Below, piece by piece: positions 18,667-28,575 of a stretch of DNA of 64,000 nt (positions are counted from its first letter, which is position 1; every line of letters begins with the position of its first letter). A program made the translations under genes and the position numbers. Under the pieces are notes generated by a model, which worked only from the letters and a program-made list of their open reading frames with translations, ran no database searches and was not told where the DNA came from. Source of the DNA: Marinirhabdus sp963793275 (GTDB lineage Bacteria; Bacteroidota; Bacteroidia; Flavobacteriales; Flavobacteriaceae). The stretch covers positions 248,001-312,000 of the forward strand of contig CAWBZL010000002.1 in assembly GCA_963793275.1 (NCBI GenBank), read 5' to 3'.

Positions 18667-18883
18667 GATAACGAATTAAGATGTTTTAAAGGTACAAAAT
18701 TTGTTATGCGTGCATAGTAAAATTACGTTAATAGTTTATGAAATGTCAGTCTTGGCACTATGTAAAAAATTAAGATAGTATTTTTGAAAACACCCCATTA
18801 AGTTGTCGAAAAACTAATGAGTATACAAAAGTTGCATTCACTTAGACTTCGCTGAGTGGGATATGCCTCATTTTCTGACTTTT

Positions 18884-19936
18884 CTACAAAAAAGGATTTT
18901 CCGTTTCGTAGTTGCGAACTATAAAATCCAGGGCACTTTCCAGAATTTCACCCATATTTTTGGAGTTTTTAAAGTTAATGTCTCCGGTTAATTCCAATAA
19001 TCCTTCTCGGAGCTGTTCCATTTTTTCGTGAGGGGAAAGGGTGTCGTTTTTCATACAAACCAATAATTCTTCGAGACGGTCTTTTTCGCTGGTGGCACGC
19101 TTTGCTAGTAAGGATCGTTCTTCGCGCTTGTATTGTTCAATAGAGGCATCTTCCAAAACTCTTGCGGTAAGTTGTACCAACACATTATTTTCTTTCAAAA
19201 ATTGGGGTTTGTATACTTTCCGGTTGCCCTCGTACGATTGCTGATCGAAATCTATGGCGCGGATTCGGTATTGTATTCTGTCAAAATCATTTACCAGCAC
19301 CAGCACATAGTTGTACGAGCGCATATCACCGAGCAATCTTACAAAACAGCGTTCGTTAAACTTTACAAACTCCTTTGCAATTTCCCGTTTGTCCTGTTCA
19401 GAACACAATTCGAGGTGTTCTGCAATAAAATCGTCTCCTGGAATTCCGGAAATATGTTCTTCAATAACCGTATTACCGTGTACTAAAAAATTGATGTGGT
19501 TTGGAGACAACAAATGCTCCAATTCCAATCCATAAATACGCGAGGCATCTGCTTTTTTAATGTATAGAAAGATGTAATTATCGTTAAGGATGTTTCGGAC
19601 TTTTATTCTAAAGGGTTTCGAATTTCCGAAAGTGCAAAAATCGATGCTGTCAATATTCAGATAAGGTAACAAAGCGTCTGAACCATCAGAATGAAGGATA
19701 GAGTACATGCGCTTCAAACTCTCTTCAATTTCCTGAGTTTCAAATTCAGAATAATATACCTGTATCCATAGCGTATCATTTCCTTTGGCATCAAACACCG
19801 TCACAGAACCCTGAAAACGCAGTAAATCGTCATAATAAATTGGGATCTTAATATTACGTGCGTATTTGGTGAGATAGGCAGAAAGTTCTTCCGTAATGGG
19901 ATAGGCAGGTTTTTTCTTAGAAATTAGCTTTTTCAT
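18884..19936 (-). CDS. Uncharacterised protein with a kinase-like (APH/ePK-type) motif series
   Basis: 350 residues, no signal peptide. I do not recognise a named family. From 100 onward the spacing resembles a protein-kinase/aminoglycoside-phosphotransferase fold: a candidate ATP-lysine strand FLYIKKAD (123-130), a helix with ExE (138-140), a hinge-like EEHISGIPGDDF (159-170), a catalytic-loop-like LGDMRSYNYVLVLV (202-215; GD..xx..N instead of HGDxxxxN), and a metal-site-like IRAIDFDQQ (225-233). The region before 100 is a separate alpha/beta domain, and the C-terminal region about 255-345 is helical and charged. The fold call is inference from motif order. It stands alone between pyc and a divergent outer-membrane gene. 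Confidence 0.6.
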   Translation of the reverse strand: MKKLISKKKPAYPITEELSAYLTKYARNIKIPIYYDDLLRFQGSVTVFDAKGNDTLWIQVYYSEFETQEIEESLKRMYSILHSDGSDALLPYLNIDSIDFCTFGNSKPFRIKVRNILNDNYIFLYIKKADASRIYGLELEHLLSPNHINFLVHGNTVIEEHISGIPGDDFIAEHLELCSEQDKREIAKEFVKFNERCFVRLLGDMRSYNYVLVLVNDFDRIQYRIRAIDFDQQSYEGNRKVYKPQFLKENNVLVQLTARVLEDASIEQYKREERSLLAKRATSEKDRLEELLVCMKNDTLSPHEKMEQLREGLLELTGDINFKNSKNMGEILESALDFIVRNYETENPFL

Positions 19937-20090
19937 AGGATGGCTTCAGAATGATAAAGGTACATAGTTTTAAACGGTTTCTTCCGAAGATTGTTTGCGT
20001 TAAAGTTTTCTTAATAAAAACCAAAAGGTGTCACAATTTGATTGTTTTTCAGTCTTTTATATATCAATCAAAATTAACTAACCAGTCCAT

Positions 20091-22730
20091 ATGCAAGATC
20101 TCATCAAATTTGCCTGGCTTCCTTTTCTTTTTTTCTTCGGAATTAGTACCGCCCAGGAACCCGAAACAACTATAAAATCAATCACAAAACGTAGCTACAC
20201 TACAACCGCTGTTGGAACAACGGAATCCCCAAAAATAGATGGCGAGCTCACCGAACCTGCCTGGGATCTGGTGGAATGGACCAGTGATTATGTAGAATTT
20301 GAACCCGATAATGCCACGGCTCCTACCGAGCAAACTAAAATGAAAATCACCTACGATGATAAAAACCTCTACGTAGCTTTTAAGTGTTACCAAAAAGATC
20401 CCGCTACAATTGAACGCAGGATGGGGCGTCGTGACGATTTTCCCGGGGATTGGGTAGAAATTAATATAGATAGTTATGGCGATGACCGAACCGGATTTTC
20501 CTTTACAGCGTCTGCTTCCGGGGTGAAAGGAGATGAGTTTATAAGTAACAACGGAAACTTTGACTCAAGCTGGAATCCTATCTGGTATCTCGCTACCAGC
20601 ATAGACAACGATGGTTGGACGGCCGAAATGCGCATTCCCTTAAGCCAGTTGCGTTTCAGTAATGCCGATGAACAGATTTGGGGTATCCAATCCACCCGAA
20701 GGTATTTTAACAATGAAGAACGTTCCACCTGGCAACCCCTGCCTCCTAATCCACCGGGCTGGGTAAGTGAATTTGGAGAATTACGCGGCATTAAAGGCAT
20801 AAAACCTCAAAAGCAATTGGAAATTCAACCCTACACGGTGGCACAACTGGATACCTATGAAAAAGAAGAAGGCAATCCGTTTCGTGATGGAAGCGATGCT
20901 AGATTAACTGGTGGCCTGGATGCTAAGATTGGTGTCACTAACGATCTAACGCTGGACGTTACCATAAATCCAGATTTTGGGCAGGTAGATGCAGATCCCG
21001 GAGCTGTGGCATTAGATGGATTTGAAATATTTTTTCAGGAACGTCGTCCATTTTTTGTGGAAAATAAGAGTGTGTTCGACTTTCAACTAGGAGGTGGGTC
21101 AGATAATCTGTTTTTTTCAAGACGCATCGGGCGTAGTCCTCAGGGCTCGGCATTTGGACCAGGTACTGCATTTGTAGATCAACCAAATAATACCACTATC
21201 CTGGGTGCGGCAAAGTTCAGCGGAAAAACAAAAGATGGCTTAACGGTTGGTGCTTTGGAAAGTATAACTGCTAAAGAGTTTGCCGATGTTGTTAATGAAG
21301 ACGGCAGTGAAGAAGAAACGCTGGTAGAACCACTCACCAATTATTTGGTAGGTCGGGTACAACAGGATTTTAACGATAATAATAGTTATGTTGGGGGTAT
21401 TTTTACCAGTGCCATCAGAAATATGTACGAAAATGTTTCGTTTCTACATTCGCACGCCTATTCGGGAGGCCTGGATTTTAAACATAATTGGAAAGAACGT
21501 ACTTATTATATAGAGGGAAGTGCTGTTCTAAGCAACGTACGTGGGAGTACTGAAGCTATTTTAAATACACAAACAGCTATTACTCATTTATTTCAAAGGG
21601 TAGATGCAGACCACGTAGCAGTAGATCCAACCAAAACACAGCTTACAGGAACCGGCGGCCGATTTGAATTCGGGAAAGGGGGTGGTGAAGATGATTGGCG
21701 GTACGCTATTGGTGGAAATTTTAAATCGCCCGAATTGGAACTGAATGATCTGGGATTTCTTCGTCAGGCCGATGACATACGTCAATACGCAGTACTAAGG
21801 AGATTGTTTAACAAACCCACAAGTTGGTATCGTCGTGCAAACACCTATGCAGAGTTATCCACAGCGTTCGATTTTGAAGGGAATTACAACCGTATTCAAT
21901 ATGAAATGGGTGGCTACGTAAACTGGAAAAACAACTGGTGGAGCGAAATAGGAGCAGCCCATAAACCCAGAATATTTACAAATACTTTTTTAAGAGGAGG
22001 TCCCCGCTGGAGTTATAACGAAGAAAATTATATTTTTTTATTCTCCGGAACAGACCAACGGAAAAAATTAAGTTTTAGTGGCGGGACAGTTCAGTCCAGA
22101 GCTACCCAGGATAATTTCAGCGTATATCGATATGAAGTAAATTCAAGATACCAGCCTTTTAATAATTTAAGCTTGTCGTTAGGGATAGATTATGAAGAAA
22201 GTCCCAGCAAAACTCAATACGTTTCTCAGGGAGACTTTAATGGAACTGCCCGCTATATTTTAGGGGCTATCGATCAGGAAACGCTGAGTGCTACCTTGCG
22301 GGTTAACTATAGCATTAACCCTAATCTAACCATTCAATACTACGGACAACCCTTTATTTTTTCGGCAGACTTTTCTGAATTTAACTACGTAAATGATGCT
22401 GTTGCAGAAGATTTGAACGATAGAATTACAAATTATACTACAAGCCAGATTCGTTTAGAAAATGGTGAATATCGTGTAGATGAAGATCGTGATGGTGTTA
22501 TAGACTATAGTTTTGGAGATCCGGACTTTGCCTTTGTACAATTCCGAAGTAATCTGGTGTTACGTTGGGAATACATCCCGGGATCTGAAATCTTCCTGGT
22601 GTGGAGTCAAGGTGTGACAGGAGTTGGAGATCCTTCTAACAGTTTTAGTAGCATTGTAGATAACCAACTCTTAAGCCAAAAACCACAAAATACTTTTTTA
22701 CTGAAGGCGACGTATCGGTTTGTACTTTAA
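20091..22730 (+). CDS. DUF5916 family protein: CBM9-like domain plus outer-membrane barrel
   Basis: 879 residues. Signal peptide about 1-22 (LPFLFFFGISTAQ). A CBM9-like beta-sandwich (about 43-225) shows PKIDGELTEPAWDLVEW and GDWVEINIDSYGDDRTGFSF. The rest is the DUF5916 barrel, with FFQERRPFFVENKSVFDF and many tyrosine/tryptophan strand ends, finishing in LLKATYRFVL. These proteins are common in Bacteroidota; their role is unproven, with carbohydrate or surface-ligand binding suggested by the CBM9 part. Transcribed alone, divergent from the kinase-like gene. Confidence 0.9.
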   Translation: MQDLIKFAWLPFLFFFGISTAQEPETTIKSITKRSYTTTAVGTTESPKIDGELTEPAWDLVEWTSDYVEFEPDNATAPTEQTKMKITYDDKNLYVAFKCYQKDPATIERRMGRRDDFPGDWVEINIDSYGDDRTGFSFTASASGVKGDEFISNNGNFDSSWNPIWYLATSIDNDGWTAEMRIPLSQLRFSNADEQIWGIQSTRRYFNNEERSTWQPLPPNPPGWVSEFGELRGIKGIKPQKQLEIQPYTVAQLDTYEKEEGNPFRDGSDARLTGGLDAKIGVTNDLTLDVTINPDFGQVDADPGAVALDGFEIFFQERRPFFVENKSVFDFQLGGGSDNLFFSRRIGRSPQGSAFGPGTAFVDQPNNTTILGAAKFSGKTKDGLTVGALESITAKEFADVVNEDGSEEETLVEPLTNYLVGRVQQDFNDNNSYVGGIFTSAIRNMYENVSFLHSHAYSGGLDFKHNWKERTYYIEGSAVLSNVRGSTEAILNTQTAITHLFQRVDADHVAVDPTKTQLTGTGGRFEFGKGGGEDDWRYAIGGNFKSPELELNDLGFLRQADDIRQYAVLRRLFNKPTSWYRRANTYAELSTAFDFEGNYNRIQYEMGGYVNWKNNWWSEIGAAHKPRIFTNTFLRGGPRWSYNEENYIFLFSGTDQRKKLSFSGGTVQSRATQDNFSVYRYEVNSRYQPFNNLSLSLGIDYEESPSKTQYVSQGDFNGTARYILGAIDQETLSATLRVNYSINPNLTIQYYGQPFIFSADFSEFNYVNDAVAEDLNDRITNYTTSQIRLENGEYRVDEDRDGVIDYSFGDPDFAFVQFRSNLVLRWEYIPGSEIFLVWSQGVTGVGDPSNSFSSIVDNQLLSQKPQNTFLLKATYRFVL

Positions 22731-22808
22731 GATGAGTGCGAAAGAGTTTTTTGGTTTTGTGCACGGTGGGACAGACAATAACTCCTTATATTTATTGAAA
22801 TTTTTTCA

Positions 22809-23702
22809 ATGATCTTCCCACGAACCTTAAAACCAGGCGACACTGTAGGTATCGTCTCCACCGCCAGAAAAATTACCGAAGCCGAGTTACAACCCTTTCT
22901 TTCATTACTAAAGCAATGGAAGCTGAAGCCTTTGTTGGGAAAAACAATTGGTGCTGCACACCATCAATTTGCGGGCAATGATGCATTACGAACGCAGGAT
23001 TTTCAGGAAATGCTGGACAATCTGCAGGTAAAAGCCATTTGGTGTGCCCGAGGTGGTTACGGTACCGTACGGATGGTAGATAAATTGGATTTTTCAGAAT
23101 TCGTAAAAAACCCTAAATGGATTATTGGCTATAGCGATATCACTGTGTTGCACAGTACGCTTCATAATTTAGGGATTTCCAGTCTACACGCCCAAATGGG
23201 TTTAGAAATTGAACAAAAAACAGAGGCTTCAAGACAAACGATTTATGATGTGCTCTTCGGAAATGATTATAAAATTGAAGTACCTTTAAATACCAGGTTA
23301 AACCGGCAGGGTACCGCAAAAGGACAATTGGTTGGTGGAAATCTTTCGGTGCTGTATTCTTTGCTGGGAAGTCCTTCAACAATTGAAACGAAAGGAAAAA
23401 TCCTCTTTCTGGAAGATCTGGATGAGTATGTATACCATATAGATAGGATGATTCAGAATTTAAAACGCAACGGGCTTTTTTCAGACTTAAAAGGACTTAT
23501 TGTAGGCGGAATGACTAAAATGAATGATAATACCGTTCCTTTTGGAAAAACTGCCGAAGAAATTATTCAGGAAGCTGTAAAAGAATATAACTATCCAGTT
23601 TGCTTTGGTTTTCCTGCCGGGCATATTGAGGATAACAGGGCGCTAGTTATTGGGAAGGAAACTACCTTGAAAGTGACTGATGCTACTGTTTTTTTGAATT
23701 AG
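22809..23702 (+). CDS. LD-carboxypeptidase, peptidase family S66
   Basis: 297-residue serine peptidase of the LdcA/MccF family, which removes the terminal D-Ala from murein tetrapeptides during peptidoglycan recycling. The Ser-Glu-His triad is visible: S109 in GYSDIT, E202 in FLEDLDEY and H272 in GFPAGHIEDN. The N-terminal LKPGDTVGIVSTARK is characteristic. No signal peptide, so cytoplasmic. It is followed by a repeat-rich gap and then yraN on the same strand. Confidence 0.93.
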   Translation: MIFPRTLKPGDTVGIVSTARKITEAELQPFLSLLKQWKLKPLLGKTIGAAHHQFAGNDALRTQDFQEMLDNLQVKAIWCARGGYGTVRMVDKLDFSEFVKNPKWIIGYSDITVLHSTLHNLGISSLHAQMGLEIEQKTEASRQTIYDVLFGNDYKIEVPLNTRLNRQGTAKGQLVGGNLSVLYSLLGSPSTIETKGKILFLEDLDEYVYHIDRMIQNLKRNGLFSDLKGLIVGGMTKMNDNTVPFGKTAEEIIQEAVKEYNYPVCFGFPAGHIEDNRALVIGKETTLKVTDATVFLN

Positions 23703-23737
23703 ATAAAACCGAAACCCAAAAACGTTTTTTGTAACTT

Positions 23738-23763
23738 GTCACCTCGACGATAGGAGAGGTCAC
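23738..23763 (+). repeat. Dispersed intergenic repeat, CCTC/GAGG arm variant
   Basis: GTCACCTCGACG-ATA-GGAGAGGTCAC. Arms 23738-23745 and 23756-23763 pair in seven of eight positions (one C-C mismatch). Same element as 1329-1353 and 1456-1480 (inverted) and a compensatory variant of 1361-1386. Confidence 0.8.
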
Positions 23764-23809
23764 ACTAGTAGCAAACCCACGTTCAAAAAAATATCTGACG
23801 TAGCATGCT

Positions 23810-23842
23810 GAGATTTCTCAATTATGCCTCCTTCGAAATGAC
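23810..23842 (-). repeat. Dispersed intergenic repeat, long-centre copy just upstream of yraN
   Basis: In reverse complement it begins GTCATTTCGAAGGAGG and ends GAGAAATCTC, matching the longer-centre copies at 1226-1256 and 45683-45713. It ends five bases before the yraN ATG. Confidence 0.7.
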
Positions 23843-23847
23843 TTTGT

Positions 23848-24210
23848 ATGGCAACCCACAACGAACTTGGTACACTTGGCGAAGAGCTCGCAACGCAATT
23901 CCTGCTAAGGGAAGGCTACACGATCTTAGAGCGTAATTGGAGATTTCAAAAAGCTGAAATTGATATTATTGCTCAAAAGGAAGAAGATACTATTGTTTTT
24001 ATTGAAGTAAAAACCAGAAACAGTGCTTTTTTTGGCGATCCGCAAAGTTTTGTGACACCTTCCAAAATTAAGTTATTGGTAAAAGCAGCCAACGAGTATC
24101 TAATAAAAAACGAGCTCCAAATAGAAGCCCGTTTCGATATTGTGGCCGTTCTCAAAAACAAAAAACAGGAACATATTGAGCATTTTGAGAATGCTTTTTA
24201 TCATTTTTAG
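23848..24210 (+). CDS. yraN: YraN/UPF0102 family nuclease-fold protein
   Basis: 120 residues, the usual length. Restriction-endonuclease-like core: GEELATQFLLREGYTILERNW, then KAEIDIIAQKEED and IVFIEVKTRNS, giving the E-D-ExK metal-site pattern. The family is near-universal in bacteria with no settled function; nuclease or Holliday-junction-related roles are proposed. The stop overlaps the convergent XRE gene by four bases (24207-24210). A dispersed repeat occupies the immediate 5' leader. Confidence 0.9.
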   Translation: MATHNELGTLGEELATQFLLREGYTILERNWRFQKAEIDIIAQKEEDTIVFIEVKTRNSAFFGDPQSFVTPSKIKLLVKAANEYLIKNELQIEARFDIVAVLKNKKQEHIEHFENAFYHF

Positions 24211-25040
24211 GAACGCCCCATTTTCTCCTTTACCAATTGCGCTATTTTATAAAGTATGATAATTTCAAGAATCGTAGTGACGGTGAGCAGTAAAAATCCG
24301 CCGAAGGCAAATACTACAGATGTAAAAAAGGCATAGGTTACAATCTGAAATATACCGGTGACAACAGCAATATTTCCTAAAGCCTTTTGAAATCGAAGCG
24401 TCGCAATTCCCATTAAAACACCTACGATGCCAAAAGAGATCGATTCTAAAATAAGTATGGAACCATCATTTAGTGGTTCGTAATATAAAGAAGCAATGTC
24501 CAACGCGTAATATGCCACATTAAAAATGAGCATGATGAATACTACAATTTTCAACAGATAATTATTCAGGATATTTCCGCTTAAAATAAATCCTCTAAGA
24601 AACAAAATAAGAGAAACCAGTATGGCTAGCTTTAATGGGATGAATATGTATACCGGGTAAAATGAAGCTGTAGTATCTTCAAAAATTCTATGAATATCTG
24701 CTGGAACTTCGGCAAAACCCAATACAAAATATACGATCCCTGCGATCCAGGCGATCTTTAAATGCTTCGTGAGAAAATTGGCTTGTTTGGTATCTTCAAT
24801 TTTCAGGAAGAACGCTTTTTTTAGGCCGCTTTCTACTTTCGATTCGGTAAAATCCTCATACTCTTCTCCCAGTGCAGAGAGGATGGTTTTTACAGTGTAG
24901 GTTCGCGGCGTGACTTCGCCTGCTTCAATACGCTGTATGGTACGTACGCTAATGTTGCATTGCGCAACTAAATCTTCCTGAGTATATCCTTTTTCTTGTC
25001 TAAGAGCAAGAATGTGTTGGCCTAGTGCTGGTTGTTTCAT
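24207..25040 (-). CDS. XRE-family HTH regulator fused to a multi-helix membrane domain
   Basis: About 277 residues from the ATG at 25040; a GTG nine codons upstream is possible but less likely. The N-terminal Cro/CI-type HTH (about 5-60) reads LRQEKGYTQEDLVAQCNISVR then TIQRIEAGEVTPR. After a linker come about five to six hydrophobic helices (from about 95 to 275). DNA-binding domains tethered to membrane helices of this type occur in flavobacteria; sensing of a membrane signal is inferred. The target is unknown. It ends four bases into the convergent yraN gene. Confidence 0.85.
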   Translation of the reverse strand: MKQPALGQHILALRQEKGYTQEDLVAQCNISVRTIQRIEAGEVTPRTYTVKTILSALGEEYEDFTESKVESGLKKAFFLKIEDTKQANFLTKHLKIAWIAGIVYFVLGFAEVPADIHRIFEDTTASFYPVYIFIPLKLAILVSLILFLRGFILSGNILNNYLLKIVVFIMLIFNVAYYALDIASLYYEPLNDGSILILESISFGIVGVLMGIATLRFQKALGNIAVVTGIFQIVTYAFFTSVVFAFGGFLLLTVTTILEIIILYKIAQLVKEKMGRS

Positions 25041-25172
25041 CGTAAAAATGTTTTTATTTGTTTCCACAAGTGTACAATGGTTTCAATAATAGCACAATTA
25101 TTTTCGCTGAATTTCACCCGACATTTACCCGTCATTACAATGATAACAATATCTTACAGAGATTTCAATATA

Positions 25173-28100
25173 TTAAAATTTCAGCAAAACATCCAAAACT
25201 CTTCTTACCGAAGTTACCTTTTCTATTGTTAACAACAAACGCAATCCATTTCTGGTTTGTTTTTCCTTCATTTTTACCGTTTGCGAATGTGTTTGTACAA
25301 ACTGAAGCATGGTGTTGAAAGCCGGACTCTGATAAAAATCACTTTGCTGGTCGCTGATAAAATAGCCAATAAACCTGCCTTTCTTCATTACAACGCGTTC
25401 CAGCCCCATCGTGATCGCGATCCATTTTATGCGCACGCTATTGAGTAGATCTTCTACCTCTTTAGGAAGCTCACCAAAACGATCGACCAGTTCTTTTTCA
25501 AATTTTTGAAGTTCTTCTTCTGTTTTTAACTCGTTTAACTTGGTGTAAAGATTTAATCTTTCCGTAATATTATTTACATAATCGTCCGGGAAAAGCAGCT
25601 CAAAATCGGTATCTATCACAACTTCCTTCACAAATTTCCTGTTTTTGAAGTCTTTATCGGTTTCAGAATAGAGGTCTTTAAATTCTTTTTCTTTAAGCTC
25701 CTCAATAGCTTCGGCTAAGATCTTTTGGTACGTTTCAAAACCAATTTCGTTAATAAAACCACTTTGTTCACCACCCAACAAATCTCCTGCGCCTCTAATT
25801 TCAAGATCTTTCATGGCAATATTTAAACCACTACCCAGTTCACTGAATTGCTCCAGAGCTGTAATACGTTTTCGGGCATCATCGGTCATTGCCGAATAGG
25901 GTGGTGTGATAAAATAACAGAATGCTTTTTTATTGCTTCGTCCCACGCGACCACGCATCTGGTGTAGATCGCTTAACCCAAAATTATTAGCGTTATTAAT
26001 AAAAATAGTATTCGCATTAGGAACATCCAGGCCGCTTTCAATAATTGTGGTGGAGACCAGTACATCAAATTTATTGTCCATAAACCGTAGCATTAAATCT
26101 TCCAGTTTTTTGCCGTCCATTTGGCCATGACCAATTCCAATTTTAGCATCCGGCACCAAACGTTGAATTAGTCCGGCAACTTCTTTTATATTTTCAATAC
26201 GATTGTGTACAAAAAATACTTGTCCGCCACGGGAAATCTCATATCGCACAGCATCCCGTATGGTTTCTTCCCCAAAACGAATCACGTGTGTTTCTACAGG
26301 ATAGCGATTGGGAGGGGGCGTGGTAATTACACTTAGATCACGCGCTGCCATAAGGCTGAATTGCAATGTACGTGGAATAGGTGTAGCTGTTAATGTAAGC
26401 GTATCTACATTTTCTTTTATAGTTTTCAGTTTGTCTTTTACTGAAACACCAAATTTTTGTTCTTCATCAATAATAAGCAGACCAAGGTCTTTAAACACAA
26501 CCGCTTTGCTAACCAATTGGTGCGTACCTATAACAATGTCCAGCCTTCCATCTTTTAAGCCATCCAGAACGGTGCGCCGTTGTTTTGTACTACGGAATCT
26601 ATTGAGATAATCTACTGTTACAGGCATCGCTTCCAGACGTTCGCTAAAGGTTTTAAAATGCTGAAACGCAAGAATAGTCGTGGGTACGAGAATAGCCACT
26701 TGTTTGCCATTGTCTACCGCCTTAAAAGCAGCTCTAACAGCCACCTCAGTTTTACCAAAACCTACATCACCACATACTAAACGATCCATAGGTCGTTCAC
26801 TTTCCATGTCGGCTTTTACATCGGCCGTGGCAGTGCTTTGGTCCGGTGTGTCCTCGTACATAAAACTGGACTCCAATTCGTGTTGCAGGTAGCTGTCCGG
26901 ATCGTACCGAAATCCTTTTTGGAGTCTTCTTTTTGCATATAACTGTATTAAATCGAAAGCAATTTTCTTAACTCGTGTTTTGGTCTTTTGCTTTAGTTTT
27001 TTCCAGGCGGCACTTCCTAATTTGTATATTTTTGGTGTGGTGCCGTCTTTTCCGTTGTATTTGGAAATTTTATGTAGCGAGTGAATACTGAGGTATAAAA
27101 TATCCCGCTCTCCGTAGATAAGCTTAATGGCTTCCTGCTGTTTACCTTCAACATCAATTTTTTGAAGTCCGCCAAATTTTCCAATTCCGTGGTCTATATG
27201 GGTTACATAATCACCCACTTCCAGATTGGTGAGTTCTTTTAGCGTAATGGCCTGTTTTTTGGCGTATCCGTTTTTTAAGTTGAATTTGTGATACCGCTCA
27301 AAAATTTGGTGATCTGTATAGCAAACATTCTTGTTTTCGTGATCTATAAAGCCCTGAAATAAGGGAAAAACAATAGTTTCATATTGTTGGACTTGGCCTT
27401 GAGAATCATCGAAAATATCGTGAAACCGCTTCGCTTGAGATTCGCTGCTGCAAAAAATATAATTAGTGTAGCCGTCTGTTGTATTTTGGTTCAGATTTTC
27501 AATTAATAAATTAAATTGTTTATTGAACGACGGCTGAGGCACAGTTGAAAATAGGATCGAAGCCAACGTTGCAACTTCTCCTTTGGAACTTGCCGAAGAA
27601 CGTTGCTGAGAAGTATTTCCTAAAATTATTTTTGTGAAATCTTCTAATTGTTTCTGGAGCAATTCAGCCGTGCAAAATAATTCGGCAGGCGTACTCATTT
27701 TCACTTCGCCTTGTTGTTGCTTATAGGCTTCGGTTGCTTTACCGAAGAGTTTGTCAATGGCTCCACTCAGCAATTCTTTGTTTTTAAGACAAACTACTGT
27801 TTTTGAGGAAACATACTTCAAAAAACTTTCCCTGTTTTCATCCAGCATTTTATTTTCAACATTCGGGATAATTGAAATTTTCTTTAGTTGTTCCAGAGAG
27901 AGTTGTGTTTCCACATCAAAAGTTCTGATACTTTCTACATCGTCGCCAAAAAATTCAATTCGGTAGGGTTCGTCATTGCTGAAACTGAACACATCCAAAA
28001 TTCCTCCACGCACCGAAAACTCACCCGGTTCGGTCACAAAATCGGTTCTTTTAAATTTGTATTCAAATAATATTTCGTTTACAAAATCGATAGAAACCGA

Positions 28101-28568
28101 ATCATTGACTGAAAGTTTCAACGTATTTTTTTCAAGCTCTTTTTTAGTGACTACTTTTTCAAAAAGTGCTTCGGGATAGGTCACGATAAGGGCAGGTTTC
28201 CGGCGGGAGTTTATTCGGTTTAAGACTTCGCTTCGTAGGAGTACGTTGGCGTTGTCGGTTTCGTCAATCTGATACGGCCTGCGGTAGCTCCCGGGATAAA
28301 ATAAGACGGTGTCTTCGCCCAGTAAATTTTCAAGATCGTTTAAATGATAAGCAGCTTCCTCTTTATCATTCAGAATAAAAAGAAAAGGTAATTCTGAAGT
28401 TTTGAAAGCGTCTGCAATAACCAATGAAATAGCACTTCCTAAGAGCCCCGACACATTAATTGTTTGGTCCGTAGCAGTAGCGTCTTGTTGTGATAAGGCA
28501 ATAGTTTCCCTTAGTTTTCCAAGTGCGGAAGACTTTTCAAATAGGGAACGAACGGTAGTTTTGCTCAT
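25173..28568 (-). CDS. mfd: Transcription-repair coupling factor
   Basis: 1131-residue SF2 translocase that removes stalled RNA polymerase and recruits UvrA. It has the N-terminal UvrB-like region (FYPGSYRRPYQID), a CarD-like polymerase-interacting domain (GDYVTHIDHGIGKFGGLQ), RecG-like helicase motifs (CGDVGFGKTEVAVRAAF Walker A; DEEQKFG Walker B; MRGRVGRSNKKAF motif VI) and the C-terminal UvrA-interaction domain. A strong promoter sits seven bases from its ATG, predicting an almost leaderless mRNA. Confidence 0.97.
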   Translation of the reverse strand: MSKTTVRSLFEKSSALGKLRETIALSQQDATATDQTINVSGLLGSAISLVIADAFKTSELPFLFILNDKEEAAYHLNDLENLLGEDTVLFYPGSYRRPYQIDETDNANVLLRSEVLNRINSRRKPALIVTYPEALFEKVVTKKELEKNTLKLSVNDSVSIDFVNEILFEYKFKRTDFVTEPGEFSVRGGILDVFSFSNDEPYRIEFFGDDVESIRTFDVETQLSLEQLKKISIIPNVENKMLDENRESFLKYVSSKTVVCLKNKELLSGAIDKLFGKATEAYKQQQGEVKMSTPAELFCTAELLQKQLEDFTKIILGNTSQQRSSASSKGEVATLASILFSTVPQPSFNKQFNLLIENLNQNTTDGYTNYIFCSSESQAKRFHDIFDDSQGQVQQYETIVFPLFQGFIDHENKNVCYTDHQIFERYHKFNLKNGYAKKQAITLKELTNLEVGDYVTHIDHGIGKFGGLQKIDVEGKQQEAIKLIYGERDILYLSIHSLHKISKYNGKDGTTPKIYKLGSAAWKKLKQKTKTRVKKIAFDLIQLYAKRRLQKGFRYDPDSYLQHELESSFMYEDTPDQSTATADVKADMESERPMDRLVCGDVGFGKTEVAVRAAFKAVDNGKQVAILVPTTILAFQHFKTFSERLEAMPVTVDYLNRFRSTKQRRTVLDGLKDGRLDIVIGTHQLVSKAVVFKDLGLLIIDEEQKFGVSVKDKLKTIKENVDTLTLTATPIPRTLQFSLMAARDLSVITTPPPNRYPVETHVIRFGEETIRDAVRYEISRGGQVFFVHNRIENIKEVAGLIQRLVPDAKIGIGHGQMDGKKLEDLMLRFMDNKFDVLVSTTIIESGLDVPNANTIFINNANNFGLSDLHQMRGRVGRSNKKAFCYFITPPYSAMTDDARKRITALEQFSELGSGLNIAMKDLEIRGAGDLLGGEQSGFINEIGFETYQKILAEAIEELKEKEFKDLYSETDKDFKNRKFVKEVVIDTDFELLFPDDYVNNITERLNLYTKLNELKTEEELQKFEKELVDRFGELPKEVEDLLNSVRIKWIAITMGLERVVMKKGRFIGYFISDQQSDFYQSPAFNTMLQFVQTHSQTVKMKEKQTRNGLRLLLTIEKVTSVRRVLDVLLKF

Positions 28569-28575
28569 TGAAAGA

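Noticed and set aside
20091..22730. DUF5916 protein as a TonB-dependent receptor
   Set aside because: It lacks a plug domain and a TonB box; the CBM9-like N-terminus and RRPFFVEN segment fit DUF5916.
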